Positions 33,401 through 45,400 of a DNA stretch of 64,000 bases are shown here, in pieces. The stretch is taken from NCBI GenBank assembly GCA_028673005.1, contig CM054116.1, forward strand, positions 96,120,707 through 96,184,706, written 5' to 3'. Each line of letters begins with the position of its first letter. Positions within the stretch are counted from its first letter, which is position 1. A model generated the notes under the pieces. That model worked only from the letters and a program-made list of their open reading frames with translations. It was not told where the DNA came from and did no database searches. This DNA is from Tanypteryx hageni. Taxonomy: Eukaryota > Arthropoda > Insecta > Odonata > Petaluridae. Both the position numbers and the translations under genes were made by a program.

Positions 33401-36400
33401 CTGTAAATGCCTTTGTCTGCTAATATATTTTGTTATCAGTACTACTTTCAGCTTACAGGTATGCATGTGCATTGTCTTCTGAGTGTCTGCAGAGCAGTTA
33501 TCTCTTATCTTTCTTTAGGTAAACCTCCTGTTAGCTGCATGTGTGCCTTGTTTGGATTGTAACATGTGATTGTGGTTTTTGGCTAAAGTGAAATATATCA
33601 CCCCATTGGTATACCCCTCTGCTGATAGAGGTGCCACGCTCAATATTACATATATACAGGTAACTGCTGCTGTGCATGGAATGGAACCAATACAGTTGAA
33701 CTGTGGGGGACCAAGATCACACTGCATGGCATGTGATTTGCATTAGCACAGTTTTCCGATATGCCTCTCAGTTGGTGGACACATCCGAAAAAGTCCAAAT
33801 GTTGCCAACAACTCAACGTTAACTTTTATTATTAGATTAATTTTACAATTACATACTGCGTTGTACATATTTTTCAAGATTTTTGTAGCAATTTAAAACT
33901 TTTATTTTTGGGATTCACTCACATATAACTGAGGACTACTTCTAAAACTTCACACATATTCCTTGCCACTAAAAAATTAAGTGAGAGAGAGGGAAGGAGA
34001 GGAAGATAAGCTGTAATGTTATACATTACTCTGCTCAGGAATTTTACAGCCAATGGACCAAGAGGTCATCGCGGCATTTGTCATACTATCTATGGAGAAT
34101 TTCATCACATATCATTGATGGCATGGATTCCCAAATAAAAATGCATGTCAGTGTTGGGCTGACTTTACAATTTTAACAGCAATTGATATTATTAGAGAGG
34201 CATGTCAACCATGAATGCTTTCGAGGAGAAAGTATGCCCTAAAACTGTGAATGGCTTTAAAAAATTATCCAGCATTCAGGGAGAGGTTGAAACAAGTTAG
34301 GAAAGTGTACAGCATATCACAAATGGGAGGGTTTCGTGCAATGGAGTATTTGAAAGAAATGGTTATATAAACGCCCGTCCATAAAAAAACGATCATTTTT
34401 TTCACTTTTAATTATCCATCTCATTTTCACAACATGGCTTAAGTGCACCAGAGAAAAATAGACAAATTTATTTCTTCATCTTAAATTATCCATTTCTTTA
34501 TTTAAAACCTACCTCTCTTCAGTTATTTAATTTAAGATTTAAATCCACATTTATTCCTTTGTTGAAAATTATTCATTTCTTTTCACTTGCAAAACTCTTT
34601 GAGTGTACTTAAGGAAAATAGCATTTTAAAGTTCTTTAATCCATTTTATTTAAAAATATTGCATGCACACAAGGAAATTAAATGTATTTTTATGAGATTG
34701 TTTATGTTAGCAACAATGATGAAGTTACCATCCAAGAAATTTTCTAACTTCAACTAGAATAAAGACTTTCTTGTTTAATTTTCTTGATAATTGCTACTCC
34801 TACAATACAAATGTATAGGAAAATAAATACTCTACTAGTTCTAAAAGTTTTATTTGAAAACTATTTTTGTATGACCAACACTTTAGAGATATGACGGAAT
34901 GTTCTTTTTTTGTCTCTAGTAATGTACCCCTGATTGGCTTACATGATTCATTTATGTGATTTTCTTATTGTCTTTGACTGAAAGACCTTAATATCAAATG
35001 TCATGAAAATCTGTTTGGTAGAAGTCAAGAATGAACATGCAGGCAGATGGACAGACCAACCAAAACTAATAAGCACTCATAATGAAAGTGAAATGCACCT
35101 AAAAATTGTTACCCTTGCAAATGCTTTTGGAAGTGAGGGATTTAGTGTTATGAAAGGGGAAGAGGTCATAGAATCCCACCAGGAGGAATTAAAAAATGAG
35201 GATTAATTAATTAAAAATTAATGGCCTCTGATGTGAATACTGGTAAAGAACCAGAGGAAGTGGAAGATGAAGAGCAGCAAATACTTGAATTAACAGAGAT
35301 GCTAAAAGCAGCAGAGTTTCTCAAAGAGAAGGTTGTGCAGGATGATCCTAACTATCAAAGAGCTATGAAAATTAAGAAATTCATTTATGGTATTCCTATG
35401 TGCACATTTATAAAAGCATGAATAGCAAAGGCAAACCCAAATTACAGATTTTATAAGGCCATCAACTTCAGCCTCTGCCCAGGCCTTCTCAACCTCTGCC
35501 GGCAGCACTGACAATTACGTCTCTCTTAAGAAATGAAATGTCACCTTGTCAGACATTTTTGGTAAGTTGCTGTGATCTTAAATTTTTTGTCTTAATATTT
35601 TGTTTTACTTATGCAATACTTTCGCATTGATTTTAGTTAGGAAATTATTTGGTGTTCTACATTTTTATAACTTACCAGCAAAGGTTCCCCGGGCTATGCT
35701 GGATGCCTTTGGCAAATCAAATTATATTCCACCCACCACCAAATAGTTGAATTTCTTGCAGCTAGTCTGCTCTAATGCCAAGGCTTGCCGCTAGTTCACT
35801 CTAGTGCCAAGGCTGTCGTCCCACCTACCCATCCCCACCACCACATCATTTTTATATAGTAGATTATTGGAGTTATTGGTTTGTTTCCTAATGTTATTTA
35901 AGTGACAATAAAATTTATATATCATGGCAAAATGGTACTATTTATAATTTTTTGTAAAACATCCAAGGTCATAGAACATAGTCTCATTTTTCCTAAATCA
36001 ATACCCATGGAATGCGGAATCACTTTGGTCTTTAGCCAGAACATATACCCTGCATTTGGCAGGGGTTACCCATTTTGTACTTCTGCATTTTCAACCAGTT
36101 CATCTCAGCCTTTGGAGAAGAGTGAGAGAAAACCTGGAAGAAAGCAACTCAGTTGTAAGGGAACCTACTAAGAAAATCCTTATCATTGATTCTGCCATTA
36201 ATGTCACAAATTGTAGCACAGGAAAGAAGTCTAGGAAATACTATGCTTTTGGATTTTATCTTCCTCATGATCAAATGTCGTGCTCTGAACCAAAAAGAGA
36301 ATGCCTCATTTGTGGAGAAACTCTTCTCTGGTTCCAGTGAAATGGAAGCGACATCTTCAGACAAACAACAAAGAATACCAAACCAAAACAATGGTCTTCT

Positions 36401-39400
36401 TCGAGAGGATGAGTTAACTCATCTTGAAGCAGAAGGACTCCTTCAAGTCTGCCATGACCTGCATATGTAAGATACCATTGACCACAAATTTCTTGTTCCT
36501 GGTCATACTCATATGGAGAGTGACTGCTACCACAGTGTGATTGAAAAGAGTAAGAGATATTTCAATGGGACCATTGAACACCCAAATGATTGGGCTCAGT
36601 TGATGAGGCAGTCAGGCAAGAAGAAACCATTTCTTGACAAGGAAATGAATCATGAAGATTTCCGGGATTTTGCCACCCTTTTGAAAGGCCCTCTTCAACA
36701 AAGGAAAGTTAACAAGGATGTAAATCATCTAAACTGGACAGAAGTGAAATGGTTGCATTTTTTCAAATGGGTATCCTGCATTACAAAACATCCCTTGATG
36801 ATGGTGAATTTCAGGAGGTGAGTTTCATGAGAAGAGGTAAGCGTGCTCCTGTAACACCACCTGAGGCTTACAATGGACCTGTTCCCATTTCAGTCAAAAA
36901 GAAGGATTTGTCGGATCTCCTCCAATTTAAAAATAAATATGCAAGCTGCCTTTGGTGTGAAGTTAAATGAAAAATTTAAACACCTTATTTGCAAAAAAAT
37001 GAATAAGTAAATACTGGTGATAGTATACACACAGAGATCCCTACTTGGTTTACAGAAAACTAATTCTCTCCAGAGACCGAAGTATTATGTGTGTGAGTTT
37101 ATGGGAAAATGATTCCATGCCAGGGGCTCCCGCATATGCAGAAACACACACACACACTTACACAGCAAATCAGACAACTACACCATTATTTATTTATAGC
37201 CCTAAATGTACATTTTGACATCAACAATGTCATCCTCAGCAGGAAAATTAAGGAATTAGTTTTCTGTAAACTAGGTAGATGTGTCTGTGTGTGTACTATC
37301 ACCAGTATTTACTTATTCATTTTTTTTGTATAAGAGTTTAAATTTTTCATTTCTCCTCCAATTTGTTTCTCCTGTTTTCCACTACTTTTATACGGAGCTA
37401 CCTACAGCTAGTTCAGCCCAAGATGTACATCTTGACACCATCAAAGATGAAGAAAACATGTTTTGAAAGTGAAGTGAGAGTGTTTGTTTAAAAATATAAA
37501 CAATATTACTGATGACAATAAAATCAGCACTTTTGTGTAATTTGATCAATTTGAGGCAGTGTGTTTGCACCTAATTGTGTGTGATGTAAATAGTGCCTGT
37601 ATTGATTTTGCCAGCAAAACATCCACTGATGACATGAAAATCATGTCTGTGATGTAGTAAGTTGTCTCATTGTGTAGCATAACTTTGTAACCAAGCACAT
37701 GTGCAAAGTGTGTTGTCATAATTTTCATGTCAGCAACTTCTTTTTCATTCTGTAACTACCTGAAGTCCCATGTATTTCTTGAAGATGTGTTACATGATGA
37801 TTTAAAACAGTATTAGATAATTGAAAATGGACTTCAAATTTTTATCACCCTCAAGGGAATTTTGGATTTGTTTGAACTTTTAAATTCATTTTTCTTAGAT
37901 ATACTATTTAATGACTTAACACACTTTGCACAACAGCCCATGAAATATTTCTACAAATCCTCATAATAAGAAACTTTGTATGAAATTTTCCTTGAATTTA
38001 TAAAAGACTTTTTGGCGCATGTTAAATACCTGGTACAGGTAGACAGGTACTTGAGCTTGGTTTTGGGTTGAACCCTTCGAGTTTCTCACTCCTAATCCGA
38101 GTTAATGATGGTCATGAGGTCTGAGCAGCAGTCAGTTTTCAATGTGGTCCCAGCTATTTAACATGAGCTGACCTTTTATATAAATTTTGCATTTTCTCAT
38201 AAAGAAGTAAAATAGATTGTTATGCAAAATATCAATATAGTACATACAATTCATCTTAAGTAAGCTGCTGTATTTATCTGAACCCAAGATGAGGTATTTC
38301 CAAATTTCAGCTTCCAAAATCAAGGGTAGTCTTAAATTTGAGTACAAAGTGGTACATAGTCAATACATCGCAGTCAGTTAATCACGTCAGTGTCACATGA
38401 TGAACTCGTTGCGCATAAATTTATAGCTCCACAACTGGAAGTTGAGACACCATTACTGGTGAACAGCAGGGGGAGACACTTGTTGGGTTGGGTAGGTTGG
38501 GAGTCATCCCCTGCCATACACTATCCAATATGTCTCACCTTACATAATTCGCAAAGAGAATTGCAATTCATCATGGTATTATCAAAATACAAAGAAAAAT
38601 TTTGCTGTTTAATAGTGTCTCTCCCTTCCATACACCAATCACGGTGTCTTGCCTTCTAATTTGTCTCGCAACTAATTTGTCAAGAGATGAATTGATGTGC
38701 AATGAGTTTGTTATACGATATATTGACACGCGACAAGTTGTCATAGAACTGTACTAAGTATGGTCATGCATTTATTTGGTGATTTTAAAACAAATGAAAC
38801 AAGATAAAATAATTAAATCTACTGAAATTTATCATTGCAAACTTAAGATTCTGATTTCAATTAATAAAGTATTCATTTTTTAAAATACATTTTTTAAATT
38901 CTGTTTTTATTTCTCAAACAAAAATTTGTAACGAACCATTTCAATGAATGAGCAAACTAATAGGTATACCCATACTGAATATGTGTTCAAAAATACACCA
39001 AACACGTTCAGTGAGAAACGTCTTGCCTATCAAAAACATGTAATTGGACTTAGAAAATACAACAATTACCTTTTGAGTCAAATATGCAATGCTGATGGAA
39101 CTTCAGTTTTCTTCAACAAGCAATCTAATTACACTGTCAGTGTAAAAGGTGCAAAATTTGTGATAATAACAACAGATAATGAAAAAATGTGAGTTGCATT
39201 AATGTTGGCCATTTTAACAGAGAGAACAAAATTACCATCATATGTTATTCTAAAACAAAATGTCAAATATCTTTTTGAATAATAATTAGATGTCATGAAA
39301 ATGGATAGTTGTCAAAAGAACTTATGAGAGATTGGTTACATATTGTCTGGAATAGAAGATCAGGAGCACTATTACGAAAAAGAGATATGCTTGTACTAGA

Positions 39401-42400
39401 TGCATTTAATGGACACATAACTCCTTAAGTTAAAGATTCATTAACCTTGTAATAATACCTAGAGGAATGAAATCGCAGCTTCAAGATATCAATGTTGCTG
39501 TCAACAAGCTTTTTATAGATAATTTAAAGGGTTTATATTCAAACTGAAAAGAAACTTAAATAAACCTACTGTTGCAATGATCTGCCAATGGATCATGGTA
39601 TCATAGCAACACATATACAGAAGCAATTGTGAATACATTTAAGAAGTGCTGCCATGGATGGAAGTGAGGATGATATTTTGTGGGAGTCTATGTACAAAGT
39701 TCGGAGTGATAAAGATAGGGAGAGTGAGGACAGTGGCGAAGAGAGTATAGAGAAGGATTATGACTGATATAATACCTATGATATTCAAGAAAATTAAGGA
39801 ACCCAACAAAAATTTCTGCTAGTTTTGTAAGTTATTTAATTTTTGCAGGAATCATGTAATTACGTCATCAAACCTTTCTTCTGTCTTGACAGTCTGTTTA
39901 GATTCTTAGATTTGGGATCATCTTGGGTTCGAGTAAGTATGATAATTCTTGATAAACAGAATGCAAAAATCTAAAATTACATTTTCCTTACCCCAAAGTT
40001 GAATTAATTGTTGTGGCATTGCTATTGGTGGTATTGGGTAATGCAGCATATTGTGGATGGATTAAAATTCTCCGTACATTGATTTGTTGTGGAGGTGTTG
40101 GTCCATCAAACTGTGTCCTCCAGTCCCACTCTCCCAGTCGAACCCTGAGATTAACTGCTGCTTTCCTAATAAGTTATAAAATTAAATAAATATGAATTAA
40201 GCTAAGTAAGCTTTATCAAAACTGTGATAATAATCATTTTACCATGTCTTTTTTTAATGAAAAATTATCAAATTAGGTGATTCAATTTACACTTTTCCAA
40301 ACTTCTGATTCCCCTCATTCTCTCCCTTCCCATTTCCCTCTCTTTCTCTTCTCTCTCTCTCTCTCTCCTTCCTTCTCTCGTTCACTCTTTCTTTTCCCCA
40401 CACTCCCGTATTCCTCCGTTTTCCCAATAGCGTCCTATATAATTTTATGAGTACGGCAACAATGCTGGTTTTTCTTGGCAACGAAATATTTTATTCTCAA
40501 AGAACTTAAAATTTTCGTCTTCAAAACAATTTTCTGAGTCAATTCGAATCGCATTTGAAAATCTACGGTAAGAAAATAAGTTTGCTTTCTTTTGCACGTA
40601 CAATGTTTCAAGATTCTAATTTCTAGGACAATTATAAGTAATTTAAAAAGCAAACGAAAGATGTTTTACACTCATTTACGTGTTATGCTTTCAAAGTGGA
40701 CATTATGGCAACAATCCTCCAATGTTAATCTTATGGGATTTTCTCGAATAAAAATTTTTTTTTGGTATCTTTAACTTAAAAACTTTCCATTTTCGCAATT
40801 TTCTCTCTGTTTGTAAGTCATGAATAATCAGTCTGAATTTTTTCAGCATTCTAGCTCATACGGAAGTAAGAAATAGTTTCTGTAACACATTAGTGCGTTT
40901 ATAATATAGAGAGATACTTAGAAGTAAATAAAATGTATTCCATAATATAACTTGCATATATCTTTTGTGCTTGCAATATATTGTCTACCCCAATTACGAA
41001 AATCCTGCGTGCCACTGGTTAGTTTGAAAATTTAATCGCTTCCCTCTTCTGTTGGAATTCATTAGTCATGGTCATTTCAGAGTTGACTTTTTACTATGCC
41101 TGGTGTGTGGTTCAGTTTGACTAAAAATATGATTTGAGTAAAAATTTATAAATTCTTTTTTAACCTACTCAGTATTCTAAATCTACATTCAATGTCCTTT
41201 TGTAAGTAGCAACATCAGAAATAAGCCAATATCCCAAATATGTTTCATAAAATGGGAAAATAGAAACAAATTTGCTTGCACAGGAAAATTAAAGCACCAA
41301 AACATTTTGTAGGACTACAAAGCCTAAAGGGCTGACAGTTGCAGTTGGAGTGAGAATAGGGATTGGTGGCTGTAGTTCCAATGGGCACCGATAGAAAAAC
41401 CAAATCGTGACATTTTTTTACCATAGCTTTCTTACGCATTATGCTTAAAATAATCACCATAGTCGATATAGAAATTTTGCCTACCAAGTCTTGGTAGAAT
41501 TCCAAAATAAATTTATCAACAATTTTTTTAATAATTTATTTGGTACAGGGTTAGGTAAATTAAAATTATTAAGTTTCCGTTCAATATATTAGTGCGGTGC
41601 CGTTTTGTTTTCTGCTCTGGTTCGAAGCCAATTCACAAAATATTCTACGGTTGAACAGATTAAGGAATAATATCGACCAACATCAGATTCGAAGGAAGAA
41701 GCACGATAGTTACATACTATTCCCCTACCCTGCCACACAATGCGCTGCAGTTAGTACCACTCTAGCGTTGACCAGCGTCCCTCCGCAGACGAACCCCAAG
41801 TAGGAAGGGTGGCCTACATTTTCGAGGACTGCTGCCATCCACGGCGACTCTCCAAAGCTCGTGGCACCGCTGCCGTCGCCCGGACTTATGATCCGCGGTT
41901 GCACGATGCCATCTATCCAAACGGGTCTCGCGGCCACTGCCAGACCACAGGGTGCTGAGGAAGCGGAAGAGGAGGAAGCTGTGGAGGTTGAGGTCGTTGA
42001 TGGTGTCGTGGTGGGCAATGGTGCTCGACAGCATACCTAAATAGAGGGATGCAAGAATGTCTTTTTATATCCGGCCATCCTTTATTCAAGATTATAACTA
42101 TTTCTCCAAAGAGAAATCTTTGTATCTATTGCTCTCTTATGGGAGTGTGAAACAATATTCGAATACGCAACAAACTCGTTCTTTGGAACCGACGGAGACC
42201 GGGCACGATCCGGATAAACGAAAATCCGGAGTGACAAATAATAGAACCTGAATATCGTTTCACCGGAAAATTGGTCTTCAATATGTGCTGGCATGGACCG
42301 AGTGTCTAGAGTATGGCATAGCTCTTGTTTATGCCTTGTTCTCTCGTTGGTTTGCGTCTCGGTGAACTGTCGATCAATTTATCTTTGATAACGGAAGCTA

Positions 42401-45400
42401 AAATCTATCGGCTCATCACAAGCAGCAACTAGAGATTCAGTCCAGAAAATATATGGAACGGCTACGAAAATTCACGATAATAAACAGTATAAGCACAACT
42501 ATTGTATATTATTGTAAAACCAATAAACTTCTAAATGAAAATGGCTCCGATTTATTTATTAAATCCTAAAGAACATGATTATGTCTTGTGTGTTAAACGT
42601 TATTTGATACTGGCTTCCTCAACAAATAAACAACCTACTTCAAACCTCAATCGTCTCTTTGCCGAAAAAGAACTTTTTCAGAGGAGCTCTCATCTTAAGT
42701 CCAAAAGCGTATCTGTAAAATTGTGATAAAAAAATCTTAACATCCGAGGTCAAACGATTGAATATCGAATATAAAATAAAAGATTGTATATATTTATCGT
42801 TATTTTGACTGCCGGAAGTCATTCTACACATCCGCGCCATCTTCGCTGAATTCTTTAAGGGGTTCTCTCAGCCTCTTCCGAGAATGGCTCAGGATTGGCG
42901 CAATTTCTACGGAAACTCAAACCAACCACTCTCTAAGAGAGATAAACAGATACTAAAGTATTGTGATCGATCTGAGTTGGATGTAGCAGGATTATTCCAG
43001 TTTTCAGTTAGGCATTCACTGCCAAAACGATCCTTAACGGGAATATTTCCTCTATATGTCTGGCATTTGTTATAAGTGAAGGGTGGTAGTTGAATAGAAG
43101 AAAATTACATTAGTATTTCTTAGTTTAAAAAATGATCTGAGAAAAATCCATCGTTAATAAATGTTGCCGCTGAGTAAAGATAGTCTCTGAGAGAAGTCTC
43201 ACTGTTGTTTCTCTTCGACGATCGAGCTCTTGGCAAATTAGGTTATGATTCAAGAGGTGCATAAGTATAAATAACTCGTTTTAATTTCCATGATTGAATA
43301 TAATTTTAAATTTTTACTCGGCTTTGCAACTCTACGAGCGAATCTGTAATTACAGAATTTTCTGGCAACAATCAGTTTTTAGGCGCCTTGAAGTTACGCA
43401 AAATAAAATACAGACGGGTATGTAAGGTTGCATACGCTCAAGAGTGCTGTCTTTTTATAAGACCATCGTACTACATACATACATACTCTTGTTATTGAAA
43501 CGTCATATAACGAAACCTGACAATTTTTTGTTGCAATAATAGGTCGAATTGAGTAAAATGAATAAAATTAAAATATGAAAGACAAAGTAAATAAAACTGA
43601 AGGAAAATTATACCCATCCAAAATATTTTAGTGGAAATTTATTCCGATAAGTGAAAATGTTACTGTGCATAGGAAAATCACATTTCTTTTATAAAAATGG
43701 GTTTTGTGTCCCATGGAGGTTTTTTCTACAAATTAGAAGCACGGTACAAATCTCGATCGATTTGTTTCGAGTGATGTTTCATCGGTATAGACAAACTTTT
43801 CCGCCGTTTGATCGACTGACATATTTATTATTTAATACGTATTACGATATTAATTAAAATACGTTAAATATATTGTTATACATAGATAAGATGGAGTAAG
43901 GAACCAGGTGATTATTTACTGGTATGTGTTTCACGAACCGATTTTCAGTAATATTTCTATCATTATGCAAGAGAGTGAGAATACTGGAAAGAGAATAAAA
44001 GTTTTGAGAAGGCTTGGTAATTTACGCTTCTTTAAAAATGACCGCCGTATGAAGGCATTCGATCTCGTTTTGATGCATGAGATTTGATTGTCTTGGTAAT
44101 TATATGGCGATGAAGATGAAGAGAGTGAATGCGCATAAACTTCGTTTTCCATCAGAACCGGTTTTAATCGCCGGGGCGAAACGGGCATTCGAGAAAAACA
44201 ACGCGATTCGGATATTTAAGAAATAAAACTCCTCACCTCCACCACGTACACGCATCTCGGCGCGTTCCCTCCTCCTAAAAGTCCGTAATGACCGGAGCCG
44301 AACATTATGGTGCCGTCTGCGATCACGTCAGCCTCTCTGCACCGATAAAACGGTACGCAGGTGCAGTTTCCACCGCTGCTCCTCGTGGTGGTCGTCGCCC
44401 TTGTGGTCGAGGTGGCTCTTGTGGTACTTGTGCTGGCGGTGGTGCTCGTGCTGGTGGTAGCGGTTGTCGTCGAAGAGGTCGAGGTCGACGTCGTCGAAGT
44501 TGATGGTGTTGTGACGGCCGGTGGTCTTGGCGGCCAGTTGGAAGGCCCGCTGGGGTAGCCCTGAACGCCAAATGGAACCAATGTCATTGCATGGATATTT
44601 GACATTTACTGCTTGCCCTTCATCATAGATAAGGATCTGTACTCGCAAGCAATTTTAAAATGATCTGTTGAAATAAATGACTTTTTACTCGAGCATAAAA
44701 TCGTCCTATGGAAACAAAATTTTTCGTTTGCATTTGAGCAGGTCAGAGTGAAAGTGGTTGTATAAGTCAAAATGATTGGCAAAATGAAAGAAGCTAAGAA
44801 TGAAAACCAATTCATATTCATCTAATATATAAAAATGACTTGGTGGTTGTGGGTGGGGCAGCCTTGGCACTAGAGCGGACTAGCGGCAAGAAATTCAACT
44901 AAATATTATTTGATTCCTCGAAGGCGTCCCACGTAGCCCGGGAAACGCCGGGTTACCTTTGCTAGTATGAAATAAAAATTTGGTCTTCTCTGAACATATT
45001 TTTGTAAGTTACATTACCGTGCGTAATAAACTGATTTTTCTATTGAACAACGTAAAACCTTTCGTATCGCATAACTAAAAGAAATTGACTTGTACTACTT
45101 TCGCTCAAACCGGCTCGTTTATACATACTTCTCAAAATCTAAGGATAAAATGTTTAAATTTTCTACACAAGTCGCAAGAGTTTTTGAGTTTCTTGCTAAA
45201 GAAACGTCTCAAGAGTTATTTCTTCTGTCACCTCCCTGCAATTTTAATGCACAATATAAAAGTGGAGACTTTTATTAAACGGCACATGACATCAAAATAA
45301 TTACCAGCATCGGAAATGAGTCTCTCAATGAGGATTTAAATTGTAACGAAACCGTATGCGCAGACATGACTGCAGTATTTACCGAGGGAATAATGTAAGC

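Noticed and set aside
44288..44558. Plus-strand frames of Arg/Gly or Val-rich protein
   Set aside because: Antisense of the Thr-rich exon 2 of the protease homolog.
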